Source: Pegethrix bostrychoides GSE-TBD4-15B (GTDB taxonomy: Bacteria; Cyanobacteriota; Cyanobacteriia; Elainellales; Elainellaceae). From it: 64,000 nucleotides of DNA. Under the pieces are notes generated by a model. It worked only from the letters and a program-made list of their open reading frames with translations, made no database searches and was not told the origin of the DNA. Of the stretch, positions 19,299 to 28,050 are shown piece after piece; position 1 is the stretch's first letter, and each line of letters starts with the position of its first letter. The stretch lies in NCBI GenBank assembly GCA_019359155.1, contig JAHHHV010000067.1, positions 102,650-166,649 of the forward strand. The letters run 5' to 3'. Made by a program: the position numbers and the translations under genes.

Positions 19299-21194
19299 TT
19301 AACCCAGATGCAGCCAGCTAGTTGCCAGCGCTACGAAATCGTTGGTAATCGCCAGGTTGGAGAGAATTGACCAGCTCAGCCAAAGCGCCGTGATAACTAG
19401 GCCAATCGCAATGGTGAGCGCATAGAACTGCGTCTGGCCAGAGTTGCCATACTTCAGCGCCTCGCCACCAAAAATCGAAGAGAGGCCGACAAAATTCACC
19501 AGACCGTCTACCACATAGCGATCCAGCCAGTCGGTAATCCGGGAGACGATATCGACGCTGCCCACGACGCTGGAGCGATAGAGCTTGGGGGTGTAGAAGT
19601 CGTAGGCGAACAGATCTTGCAGCGGCTTCCAGGGCAGCACCACAGGCTTTTTTACCGAGCCGCCCACATAGACTACCGCCCCCAAGCTGATCCCAAAAAT
19701 GCTCGACCAGGTGATCAGTAGCGCCAAATCTTTGCTGACCGTCATCCAGTCGGGCAACAGCGACAGGCTGCTCAAAATCATCGGCAGATGCAGCACAAAC
19801 CCAGCCAAAAGCGTCATCGGCAGCGTCACCGCCCAGAGGTTTTCAGGCGAGCGTACCGTCATCGGCTGAACGCTGCCCGCGAACACCAAGCCAAAGGTGC
19901 GAGTTATGCTAAAAGCCGCCAGCGCGTTGATCAGCAGCAGCAGCCCCACCAGCCCCGGACTGCTTTTCCAGAGTCCGTCCGTCAGCGCCAGCATTGCCCA
20001 AAACCCGCCCAGCGGCGGCAGTGCTACTAGCCCCAACGCCCCAAAGACGAACGAAAGTCCGGTGATCGGTCGGCGGCTCCATAGCCCGCCTAGCTGCGTT
20101 AAGTCCTGCGTAATATTGTTGAGCACAATTGACCCCGCACTCGCCACCAGCGTCGCCATCGCCACTGCATGACACAAGACAATCAGCAGCGCTGCCTGGG
20201 ACTGTCCGGCTCCCACCGCAATAAACACGATGCCCATGTAGGCGCTGACCAGATAGGACAGCGAGCGTTTGATGTCGATTTGGGCAATTGCAATCAGCGT
20301 GCCGCCAATCGCCGTCACCGCTCCCACCGCAATCGTGGCAATCTGCACCGTGGGCGAGAGTTCTAGAACGGGCTGGAGCTTCACCAGCACCCAGGCTCCA
20401 GTTGCTACCACCACCGAGTTCCGCAAAATCGTGCTGGGCAGCGGCCCTTCCATCGCCTCATCGAGCCAGAGGTGCAGCGGAAACTGGGCACATTTGCCCA
20501 TTGGCCCTGCTAAGAGTGCCAGCCCCACCAGCGTGATTAGATTGGGGTCAACCTGAGCGGTTTCAGCCCAAACAGCCAGCTCGCTGTAGTCCCAGGTATG
20601 CGCCAGCGGATAGATGGCCAGCACGCCCATCAGCAGGAACAGGTCGCCCACCCGCTTAGTCAAGAAAGCATCGCGCGCCCCGGTCACGACGAGCGACTGG
20701 TTAAACCAGATGCCGATTAACAGGTATGTGCCCAGGGTCAAGATCTCAAGAATGATATAGCTGAAGAATAGCGAGTCGGTCAGCACCAGCGCGCAGAGTC
20801 CAGCTTCAAACAGCGCCAGCATGGCGTAAAATCTTGCCCAGCCCCAGTCCATCTCTAGATAGCCAATCGCGTAGATCTGAGCCAGGAAATTCAGGCCAAT
20901 CACCAAGATGCAGGCACCCATTGCCAACGCCGAAATTTCTAGAGGTAGCGATAGATTGAAGCCAGCCACGCTAAGCCAGGAAAAGTTTAAATGCAGGGCA
21001 GGCTGATTCAGCAGCGACGGCAGCGCTGAAACTGCGTGAATTAGCGCTATGAATGTCGTAACTGCGTTGAGATAGCCTGCGGGTCTAGGGCCAGTGCGGC
21101 GGGTAATGGCCGGGAACCAGAGCGTCGAGAGCAGCATTCCGATAAACGGATAGCAGGGAATTAACCAGGCAGTCTGGGCAAACCACTGAGACAT
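19299..21194 (-). CDS. ndhF3: NDH-1 subunit NdhF, NDH-1MS type
   Basis: 631 aa from the ATG at 21194, chosen because GAGGA lies 8 nt upstream; a TTG five codons earlier is the alternative. About 16 membrane segments, including the long lateral-helix region near the C-terminus usual in NdhF. The channel motif (Y-I-I-L-E-I-L, then F-P-L-H-L-W-L-D-E-A-M-E-G-P) is intact. It is the first gene of ndhF-ndhD-cup-(ABC ATPase). It is probably induced by low CO2, because two palindromic sites precede it. Confidence 0.92.
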   Translation of the reverse strand: MSQWFAQTAWLIPCYPFIGMLLSTLWFPAITRRTGPRPAGYLNAVTTFIALIHAVSALPSLLNQPALHLNFSWLSVAGFNLSLPLEISALAMGACILVIGLNFLAQIYAIGYLEMDWGWARFYAMLALFEAGLCALVLTDSLFFSYIILEILTLGTYLLIGIWFNQSLVVTGARDAFLTKRVGDLFLLMGVLAIYPLAHTWDYSELAVWAETAQVDPNLITLVGLALLAGPMGKCAQFPLHLWLDEAMEGPLPSTILRNSVVVATGAWVLVKLQPVLELSPTVQIATIAVGAVTAIGGTLIAIAQIDIKRSLSYLVSAYMGIVFIAVGAGQSQAALLIVLCHAVAMATLVASAGSIVLNNITQDLTQLGGLWSRRPITGLSFVFGALGLVALPPLGGFWAMLALTDGLWKSSPGLVGLLLLINALAAFSITRTFGLVFAGSVQPMTVRSPENLWAVTLPMTLLAGFVLHLPMILSSLSLLPDWMTVSKDLALLITWSSIFGISLGAVVYVGGSVKKPVVLPWKPLQDLFAYDFYTPKLYRSSVVGSVDIVSRITDWLDRYVVDGLVNFVGLSSIFGGEALKYGNSGQTQFYALTIAIGLVITALWLSWSILSNLAITNDFVALATSWLHLG

Positions 21195-21249
21195 GGACAG
21201 ATTCCTCAAAAACGCGCCAAATTAAGCTAGGACGGGATCTCGCTTTTCT

Positions 21250-21308
21250 ATAGATTAAAATCTATGGTTTTGATGGAGTTTCATAGTCTTTTATCTATGT
21301 AAGACTAT
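21250..21308. promoter_or_regulatory. Two inverted repeats upstream of ndhF; LysR-type operator candidates
   Basis: First, ATAGATT-AA-AATCTAT at 21250-21265. Second, ATAGTCTT at 21283-21290 and AAGACTAT at 21301-21308, an exact inverted repeat with 10 nt between. The N10 spacing is that of sites reported for CcmR/NdhR, the LysR-type repressor of ndhF3 operons, though the arm sequence differs. No gene for such a regulator is in the window. The sites lie 56-114 nt before the ndhF start. Confidence 0.5.
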
Positions 21309-21398
21309 ATTACCCCAAGGTTTTCACAATGAAAATCCCCAAGAGCATTGATATAACTGAATGCTTTAATAACTAAACCCTAATCTGCAGGCGAGCAT

Positions 21399-21433
21399 AA
21401 AAAATCCCTGCCTCGTCAAAGCAGGGATTTTTA
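21399..21433 (-). terminator. Terminator between secA and ndhF
   Basis: A twelve-pair stem with AAAAATCCCTGC and GCAGGGATTTTT arms and a 9-nt loop. T-rich tails occur on both strands, so it can end secA (the - strand gene) and also block rightward transcripts. Confidence 0.85.
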
Positions 21434-21459
21434 ATTTTTAGGTGAGTAGGTTTTAAAGT

Positions 21460-24270
21460 CTAGACCTCAGAGCGAGCTTGCGCCACGGGCTGCGGCTGCG
21501 GCTGGAACTGGAACAGTGAATAAACCACATTGCGGCGAATGTTGGTCATCATGTCGAGAAACAGCTCGTAGCCTTCGCTCTTGTATTCAATCAGCGGATC
21601 TTTCTGACCATAGCCGCGCAGACCCACCGACTCACGCAGCGAGTCCATCTGCTGGAGGTGCTCGCGCCAGAGCGTGTCGATTTGCTGCAAGGTGAAGAAC
21701 CGCTCCGCCTGCCGCATCAGACCAGGCTTGGCCTGATCCACCTCAGCCTCTTTGTTGTCGTAGGCAATCCGGGCTTGCTCATGCAGGAAGGTCTTGATTT
21801 CACCCGTCGAGAGGTCGGCCAACTGCTCTGGCTCTAGATCGGCCAGCAGATAGATGAACTCTTTGACCTTGATCACCACTTTGTCTAGCTCCCATTCTTC
21901 GGGCGGCAGGTCGGGGTTGATATAGGCATCAACGATGTCGTTCATCGTTCGCTCAATATATTCAATCACCTTTTCCTTCAGGTCTACACCCTCTAAGACG
22001 CGGCGACGCTCGGCATAGATGGCGCGACGCTGATTGTTCATCACCTCGTCATATTCAAACACCTGCTTGCGGATGTCGTAGTAGTAGGTTTCGACCTTCT
22101 TTTGCGCGCCTTCTAGCGAACGGGTCAACATGCCGGATTCAATCGGCATATCTTCTTCAACCTTGAACATTTCCATCAGGCGACTAACCCGATCGCCGCC
22201 AAAAATCCGCAGCAGATTGTCTTCTAGGCTGAGGAAAAACCGCGTTGAGCCCGGATCTCCCTGCCGTCCAGCACGTCCCCGCAGCTGGTTGTCAATCCGC
22301 CGGGACTCGTGACGCTCTGTGCCAATGACGTGCAGACCGCCATACTCCACCACCTCGTCATGTTCAGCGCTGGTGTACTGCTCGTATTCTTGCTTGATCA
22401 GGTTGTAAACTTGACGCAGCCGCAAAATTACCGGATCGTCGGTGGGCGCTTTCTCGGCGGCAGTGGCAATCCGGTCTTCAGCAGCTAGCTCTGAGAGCGA
22501 CTGCATCCCGTACTGCTGCACCGCAAAATCAACCGCCTCGCGCAGCACCTGCTGGGTGGTCTTGCTCAGCTCGACTGGGAAAATCTGGGGTGAGGCTTTC
22601 CAGGTTTTCTGTTTGGCTCCCGGCGCGAAGCCCTGCCCGCCTCGGCCTCGCGCATCGCCCTGCATGGGGGTTGCCACGCTAAAGTCGCTGTCGTTTTCCG
22701 GCTGCACAATGCGGGGCATGAAATATTCGCGCAGCTTCAGCCTTGCCATATAGTCAGCGTTACCGCCCAAGATAATGTCGGTGCCGCGTCCGGCCATGTT
22801 GGTGGCAATAGTGACGGCTCCCCGGCGACCCGCCTGGGCAATGATTTCTGACTCGCGCTCGACGTTTTCGGGTTTGGCGTTTAGCAGGTTGTGCGGAATC
22901 TGGCGCTCGGCTAGCAGTCGCGAGAGCAGCTCGGACTTTTCAACGCTGGTGGTGCCCACCAAGACCGGACGGCCTGTTTCGTGCATTTCAGCGCATTCTG
23001 CCGCAATCGACTGCCATTTGCCGCCCTCGGTTTTGTAGACCACATCGGAAAGATCCTGCCGTCCGGTAACGCGGTTGGTGGGGACGATGGTGACTTCCAG
23101 GTTGTAGATCTTCTCGAATTCGGCCTCTTCGGTCTTGGCCGTGCCCGTCATGCCGGAGAGCTTCGGGTAGAGCAGGAAAAAGTTTTGATAGGTAATGGTG
23201 GCCAGCGTCTGAGTTTCGGGCTGGATCTCGACATGCTCTTTGGCCTCAATCGCCTGGTGCAGTCCATCGCTCCAGCGGCGGCCTATCATCACCCGCCCGG
23301 TGAATTCGTCCACAATCACAATTTCGTCGTTGCGGACAATGTAGTTCACGTCTTTGGTGAACAGCTCTTTGGCCTTGATGGCGTTGAAAATATAGTGAGC
23401 CCAGGGATCTTTAGGATCGAAGAGATCCTGGACTTCCAGCATGATCTCGGCCTGAATGAAGCCTTCGTCTGAGAGCAGGACGTTGCGCTGCTTTTCGTCA
23501 ACTTCGTAGTGGCCTTCCGGGTCGTCCTCGTCTTTTTTGCGAATTAGCTCGGCGGCTACGGCAGCGGCCTTGGTGTATTTTTCGCTGGGACGCTCGACCT
23601 GGCCAGAGATAATCAACGGCGTGCGGGCTTCGTCAATCAGCACCGAGTCTACTTCGTCGATGATGCAGTAGTTGAATTCGCGCTGGACGACCTCTTCGAT
23701 GGCGGTGGCCATGTTGTCGCGCAGGTAGTCAAAGCCCAGCTCGCTGTTGGTGCCGTAGGTGATGTCGCAGGCGTAGTTTTGGCGGCGCTCAGCCGAGTTC
23801 ATTCCCTGCTGGATCAAGCCGACGCTCAGCCCCAAAAAGCGGTGAACCTGCCCCATCCATTCGGCATCTCGCCGCGCCAGATAGTCGTTGACGGTGATGA
23901 TATGTACGCCCTTGCCGCTGAGCGCGTTGAGATAGGCGGGCAGTGTGGAGACGAGCGTTTTGCCCTCGCCGGTTTTCATCTCGGCAATTTTGCCTTCGTT
24001 CAGCACCATGCCACCAATCAGCTGCACGTCGAAGTGGCGCATTCCCAGGACGCGCTTGCCCGCCTCGCGCACGACGGCAAAGGCTTCAAGCAGCAAATCG
24101 TCAATCGTCTCGCCGTTTTCGAGGCGCTGCCGAAACTCTGCGGTTTTGCCGGTGAGCTCATCGTCGGAGAGCTGCTGAATTTCTTCTTCCAGCAGGTTGA
24201 TTTCGACAATATCGTTCTTAAATTTGCGGATCTTGCGAGCGTTGGGATCACCCAGCAGAGTTTTCAACAT
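21460..24270 (-). CDS. secA: Preprotein translocase ATPase SecA
   Basis: 936 aa. It drives proteins through SecYEG in the plasma and thylakoid membranes. Walker A (KTGEGKT, near 98), [11 protein letters not shown] (near 200), the [10 protein letters not shown] motif VI region and the helical scaffold domain with the C-terminal wing are all present. A Gly/Arg-rich insertion near 540-575 is of the kind found in cyanobacterial SecA. It lacks the Zn-binding C-terminal tail of E. coli SecA, as usual in this phylum. The start at 24270 ([10 protein letters not shown]) is preferred to a TTG seven codons upstream because family members begin this way. Confidence 0.97.
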   Translation of the reverse strand: MLKTLLGDPNARKIRKFKNDIVEINLLEEEIQQLSDDELTGKTAEFRQRLENGETIDDLLLEAFAVVREAGKRVLGMRHFDVQLIGGMVLNEGKIAEMKTGEGKTLVSTLPAYLNALSGKGVHIITVNDYLARRDAEWMGQVHRFLGLSVGLIQQGMNSAERRQNYACDITYGTNSELGFDYLRDNMATAIEEVVQREFNYCIIDEVDSVLIDEARTPLIISGQVERPSEKYTKAAAVAAELIRKKDEDDPEGHYEVDEKQRNVLLSDEGFIQAEIMLEVQDLFDPKDPWAHYIFNAIKAKELFTKDVNYIVRNDEIVIVDEFTGRVMIGRRWSDGLHQAIEAKEHVEIQPETQTLATITYQNFFLLYPKLSGMTGTAKTEEAEFEKIYNLEVTIVPTNRVTGRQDLSDVVYKTEGGKWQSIAAECAEMHETGRPVLVGTTSVEKSELLSRLLAERQIPHNLLNAKPENVERESEIIAQAGRRGAVTIATNMAGRGTDIILGGNADYMARLKLREYFMPRIVQPENDSDFSVATPMQGDARGRGGQGFAPGAKQKTWKASPQIFPVELSKTTQQVLREAVDFAVQQYGMQSLSELAAEDRIATAAEKAPTDDPVILRLRQVYNLIKQEYEQYTSAEHDEVVEYGGLHVIGTERHESRRIDNQLRGRAGRQGDPGSTRFFLSLEDNLLRIFGGDRVSRLMEMFKVEEDMPIESGMLTRSLEGAQKKVETYYYDIRKQVFEYDEVMNNQRRAIYAERRRVLEGVDLKEKVIEYIERTMNDIVDAYINPDLPPEEWELDKVVIKVKEFIYLLADLEPEQLADLSTGEIKTFLHEQARIAYDNKEAEVDQAKPGLMRQAERFFTLQQIDTLWREHLQQMDSLRESVGLRGYGQKDPLIEYKSEGYELFLDMMTNIRRNVVYSLFQFQPQPQPVAQARSEV

Positions 24271-24401
24271 GGCAGCAGAGACAAGAGACAATTATTGAAG
24301 AGAGCGCAGCGAAAACCGCTTGGAAGTTGCTTGGAAATCACTTTAGTCAAGTGACCAGGTTGTGAAGTGACTTTTCAAGACGTAACTCTGTACAAGTGTA
24401 A

Positions 24402-24439
24402 GTCGGAATTTGGCAAAGCGTTCAGCCCAGAATTCCGAC
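24402..24439. other. Stem-loop between the cytochrome gene and secA
   Basis: Perfect 9-bp arms GTCGGAATT and AATTCCGAC with a 20-nt loop. No clear T tract follows on either strand. It may weakly terminate the cytochrome gene or sit in the secA leader. Confidence 0.4.
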
Positions 24440-24490
24440 CTCACCCGTCAAACCGATATCTGTTCCTATCCTATCACTGGCGATCTGCTC

Positions 24491-25057
24491 TCAGGGCGCA
24501 TTCTGCCAGTCCGGGCTGAGGTTGCGGTAGTTAAACTGGGCGGCAGCTGGATGGCAGGTGGCACAGCTGCCCACGCCAATCGGATCGGTAAATTCGACCC
24601 TGGGGTGCAGCGCCTTGAAGTAGCGAGACTGCACCAGGCGATAGGGCGTGCGCTCAGCTTTCAGCACGGGGCGCGAGTAGGTCGAGAGATAGCTCCAGGC
24701 GATTTCTAGGCTGGGCGAAACCAGCGGCTCTAGCGTCACACCATAATGCTGCGGATCGGGCAGCAGCGCCGCCCAGGTTTGGGAGGGCATCACTGCCGGC
24801 GGTAGTCCGACATGGCAGGTGGCGCATTTCTCAAGATAAAACTGCTGGCCGAGTCGATAGCTGCTGGTCACTGGATCGACCGTACCCGTTGGGTCAATTG
24901 GAACCGTTAGCGGCGCGGGCTGAGCCGCCGGAGTTTGGGCATGAGTGACTTGCGCGAATCCCCAGCCTAAGCTCAAGCAGCAGCAGAGCAGCAGAGCTAG
25001 TGACAGCCGCTTGGGCTGAGAGAGCAGGTTGAGCAGTGGCATGAGGATGGCTGGCAT
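24491..25057 (-). CDS. Exported diheme c-type cytochrome
   Basis: 188 aa. A hydrophobic segment at 18-38 followed by A-x-A-Q serves as a signal peptide, so the protein should fold outside the plasma membrane or in the thylakoid lumen. Two heme sites are seen: C78-A-T-C-H82 and C165-A-T-C-H169. The region between holds conserved W/Y/R positions, but I cannot name a partner. Low-complexity Pro/Gln follows the signal. Small diheme cytochromes of this sort occur in cyanobacteria with no assigned role that I know. Heme attachment is certain from the motifs; the function is unknown. Confidence 0.85.
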   Translation of the reverse strand: MPAILMPLLNLLSQPKRLSLALLLCCCLSLGWGFAQVTHAQTPAAQPAPLTVPIDPTGTVDPVTSSYRLGQQFYLEKCATCHVGLPPAVMPSQTWAALLPDPQHYGVTLEPLVSPSLEIAWSYLSTYSRPVLKAERTPYRLVQSRYFKALHPRVEFTDPIGVGSCATCHPAAAQFNYRNLSPDWQNAP

Positions 25058-25329
25058 AGGGGCTGGCAGAGAGTTGCTGGCAGAGAGTTACTGGCAGAAG
25101 CATCAGGTGAGTCAGCTTACAGGCTAGCAGTTCTGGCTACGTTGAATACAGAAGCCCCCTGCCGCTCATGATGTCATAGAAACGGATCAGCCAATCTGAC
25201 TCAGGCATGCTTAACTTAAATACATAATTAACTGAAGTACATAATTAGAGCTGAACTCGGTGTATCAAGATGCAGCTGCGTGATCAACTACAGCAGGGAC
25301 TAGAGCAGGGACTACAGCAGGAGGAACCC

Positions 25330-25830
25330 ATGGACTGTCGGCATATTCAGTTTTGTGCTCAAGAGAACTGGTTAGAGTCGGCTGTGGAGCGTCAGCCCTG
25401 CCCTCGCAAACTTGATCTACGGGCACTGCAAGCGCTGTTTCAAGCTACCGCATTTTGGGCGCAAGATCGCAGCCTGGAAGACTGGCAGATTGCCCTGACC
25501 CACAGCAAGCCGATTGTCACCGCCTGGGATGGCGAGCAGCTAATTGGCTTTGCCAGAGCCACCTCAGACGGCATCTACCGGGCGACGATTTGGGACGTAG
25601 TGGTTCACCCTAACTATCAGGGGGCTGGACTGGGGCGGCGGCTGGTAGAGACAGTTTTGGCGCATCCACATGTCAGCCGGGTGGAGCGGGTCTACCTGAT
25701 GACCACCCATCAGCAGCAGTTTTATCAGCGGATTGGCTTTGAGGAGAATCCCAGCACGACAATGGTGCTGTTCAATCAGCTGGTTTCGCAGCGCGGATTA
25801 CCCACCACAGCCGAGGTGATGCAAGCTTGA
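25330..25830 (+). CDS. GNAT acetyltransferase of plastid (Ycf52/SNAT-like) type
   Basis: 166 aa from the ATG at 25330, which follows AGGAGG; an upstream ATG (25270) would add a Gln/Leu-rich stretch. Acetyl-CoA binding motif A (V-V-V-H-P-x-Y-Q-G-x-G-L-G-R-R-L) is near 96-112. The segment L-I-G-F-A-R-A-T-S-D just before it is shared with plastid GNATs, called Ycf52 in red-algal plastids and SNAT/NSI/GNAT2 in plants. Those acetylate lysines, N-termini or serotonin; the substrate here is unknown. Confidence 0.85.
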   Translation: MDCRHIQFCAQENWLESAVERQPCPRKLDLRALQALFQATAFWAQDRSLEDWQIALTHSKPIVTAWDGEQLIGFARATSDGIYRATIWDVVVHPNYQGAGLGRRLVETVLAHPHVSRVERVYLMTTHQQQFYQRIGFEENPSTTMVLFNQLVSQRGLPTTAEVMQA

Positions 25831-25947
25831 GTCTCTGGCTGGTTTCTCAAGTTTTCTGAAAAAGTTTTCTGAAAATACAGACGGGCTACGGTACTGCTGG
25901 CGCTAGAGTTGCTGCTAAAGTTGCGGATATTGACAACAAACAGCGCT

Positions 25948-26583
25948 ATGTCAGTCATTGCCTTGATTAACCAGAAGGGGGGCTGTGCCAAATCGACGAC
26001 TGCCGTGCATTTGGCCTACTGGCTCTATCGCAAGCGGCATAGCGTCGTACTCGTCGATGCAGACGCGCAGCGCTCTAGCTCGATCTGGCTGGAGTCGCTC
26101 GAAGATCCGGTGCCCTATGCGGTGGCTCAAACCTCCGGGCAGCTGATGGCGGAAATCCCGAAGCTGCTGGAGCAGTATGACCAGCTGATTATTGACGGGC
26201 CAGCCGGACTCTCGGAAGCGACCAAGGCGATTGTGCTGCGCTCTGATTTGGCCGTGATTCCCTGCCAGCCAACGGGTGTCGATCTGCGCTCAGCCGCAGA
26301 TGCAATTCAGCTGATTCAGCAGGCGCAGGCGATTCGCAACGGCGCGCCTAAAGCCGCCGTTTTTCTGTCGCGGGCGGTGAAGGGAACGCGGCTGAAAGAT
26401 GAGGCAATAGCGCAACTGCAAAGCCTGAAGCTGCCGATTCTCAAAACCGTGATCCATCAGCGGCAGGCAGTGGCTGACACCTTTGGGCAGGCAGCAACCG
26501 TCTGGGATCTGCTGGGCAAGGCATCTGGCGAGGCGGCGGATGAGTTTGAGCAATTGTTTCAAGAAATTGTGGCGCTGACCTGA
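25948..26583 (+). CDS. ParA/MinD-type ATPase
   Basis: 211 aa. The deviant Walker A K10-G-G-C-A-K15-S-T has both lysines. Walker A' lies at V-D-A-D-A-Q-R, and Walker B at L-I-I-D-G-P-A-G. It is short and has no N-terminal HTH, like orphan ParA proteins that position protein cargo on the nucleoid instead of segregating plasmids. The start at 25948 is chosen by family pattern. The pentapeptide gene starts within about 20 nt of its stop, so that protein is a likely partner (inference). It is not a classical McdA, whose signature lysine is replaced. Confidence 0.88.
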   Translation: MSVIALINQKGGCAKSTTAVHLAYWLYRKRHSVVLVDADAQRSSSIWLESLEDPVPYAVAQTSGQLMAEIPKLLEQYDQLIIDGPAGLSEATKAIVLRSDLAVIPCQPTGVDLRSAADAIQLIQQAQAIRNGAPKAAVFLSRAVKGTRLKDEAIAQLQSLKLPILKTVIHQRQAVADTFGQAATVWDLLGKASGEAADEFEQLFQEIVALT

Positions 26584-26603
26584 AGGTGCGATATCTTGAC
26601 GAG

Positions 26604-27629
26604 ATGGCAGAACTCAACCGACAGCAGCTCATTTTATTTCTAATCAACGTGCCCAAAAACGCCAATCTGGCGGGCGTTGATCTGGCGGGCCTGAAGCTGA
26701 GCCGGATGCATCTGCCGCTGGCCAACCTGCATGGAGCCAACCTCAGCCAAACTGATTTGAGCCATGCCATCCTGGAAAAAGCTAGCTTAACTGAGGCTGA
26801 CCTCACAGGTGCAACGCTTGAATATGCCAACCTCAGTCTGGCCAACCTCCGCGCCGCGCGGCTGCAATCTGCCCAAATGCAGCATACGACGCTTCAGCAG
26901 GCTACTCTAGCGAGCGCGAATCTCTCCAAGGCAAATTTGCAGGCGGCGGATCTGCGGCAGGCCAACCTGAGCGGAGCCGATCTGAGTCAAGCTGATTTGA
27001 GTCATGCCAACTTAGAGCAGGCCAATTTGAGCGGAGCCAACCTCAACGGAGTCACCCTGAACAACGCTAACCTGACCGGGGTCAAGTTTGATGACCAAAC
27101 CAAAATGGAGAGCTTCATTTGCGGAGGACTCGCCTTCAAAGTCGATAGCTTCACCAAACTTGATCTCAATAACGTCAATCTGCTAATTCATAACTTGCAG
27201 GGCAAAGCCAGCGGACTCTCGGCTCCATCTGTGGCTCCTGCCGCTTCGCCCAGCCCCGCTCCTGCACCGCCCCCTGCCACTGAGCGACAGACTGAGCCAC
27301 AGACTGAGCCACAGGCATCTGGCAAAACAGCACCGCAAGATCCAGTGACCCAGCCGCAACCGGATCCAGTGCCAGAGTCGCCAGAGGCTCAGCCCCAGCC
27401 CCAGCCTGCTGACGAAGTACCGCCCTCAGAAGCCGAGACGGTGGTGGGCACTCAGGGCATCGACCCGTCACCCGACGCAACAACTGTGCTGGAAGAGGCC
27501 ACTGGCGACCAGCCGGGGGAACCAGCCAATCCAGCACCCCCAAACGGCCAGAGCCAGCCTGACAGCTTAGCTGACTCTCCAAACGAGCATCAATCAGAAA
27601 TTGATCCGGATCAAACGCAGCCCGGATAG
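26604..27629 (+). CDS. Pentapeptide-repeat protein with disordered Pro/Gln/Glu tail
   Basis: 341 aa from the ATG at 26604; a GTG six codons upstream is an alternative and neither has a good ribosome site. Residues about 20-150 are A-N-L-x-x pentapeptides, a beta-helix. A short globular stretch follows (to about 200), and then a 140-residue tail of Pro, Gln, Glu, Ala and Ser with short repeats such as T-E-P-Q. No membrane segment or signal. It follows the ParA gene closely on the same strand. A repeat scaffold with a disordered tail beside a ParA would fit a cargo adaptor, but nothing in the sequence proves it. Confidence 0.8.
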   Translation: MAELNRQQLILFLINVPKNANLAGVDLAGLKLSRMHLPLANLHGANLSQTDLSHAILEKASLTEADLTGATLEYANLSLANLRAARLQSAQMQHTTLQQATLASANLSKANLQAADLRQANLSGADLSQADLSHANLEQANLSGANLNGVTLNNANLTGVKFDDQTKMESFICGGLAFKVDSFTKLDLNNVNLLIHNLQGKASGLSAPSVAPAASPSPAPAPPPATERQTEPQTEPQASGKTAPQDPVTQPQPDPVPESPEAQPQPQPADEVPPSEAETVVGTQGIDPSPDATTVLEEATGDQPGEPANPAPPNGQSQPDSLADSPNEHQSEIDPDQTQPG

Positions 27630-27673
27630 CCTGCGGCAAAGAGAGTTTACTGGAGCTGAAACTCAACTCTGGG

Positions 27674-28039
27674 CTAAAACGAATCGAGATCCAGCGCCTT
27701 CGAGCCGCCCTGCTCCAGCTGAATCAAAATCTGGCCGAGCTGCGTCCAGACGAGCAGACCCGTCAGCAACGTCAGCAAAAACGCAATTCCAAACGCAATC
27801 GCGCCGGGAAAGCCAAAAATTGAAATCCCGGAGGCCAGAAACAGCCAGGTTCCCAGGCAGATGCCCAAAAACGGCAGCAACAGCGACATGCCGCGCATAT
27901 TGGCTAGTGTCCGGGTCGAGCGGTTGCGCGCCCAGTCATTGACTGAGCCTTTCAGCGTCGCCTCAAAGGCAGCACCTGAGGTGAGGGCGATCAGCAGGCC
28001 AGCAAACAGCAGAAAATAGGGGGGATTAGCGTAGTCCAA
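27674..28039 (-). CDS. Conserved cyanobacterial membrane protein
   Basis: 121 aa with three or four membrane segments (about 8-26, 50-68, 72-95) and an acidic end. A TTG start is assumed, with GGAG 7 nt upstream. I recall homologues in cyanobacteria without a named function. It begins 11 nt after the stop of the ABC1 kinase gene and is probably co-transcribed with it. Confidence 0.65.
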   Translation of the reverse strand: MDYANPPYFLLFAGLLIALTSGAAFEATLKGSVNDWARNRSTRTLANMRGMSLLLPFLGICLGTWLFLASGISIFGFPGAIAFGIAFLLTLLTGLLVWTQLGQILIQLEQGGSKALDLDSF

Positions 28040-28050
28040 GCAGCAGCTCC

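Noticed and set aside
24402..24439. Perfect 9-bp hairpin as a terminator
   Set aside because: There is no T tract on either strand, so it was kept only as an unassigned stem-loop.
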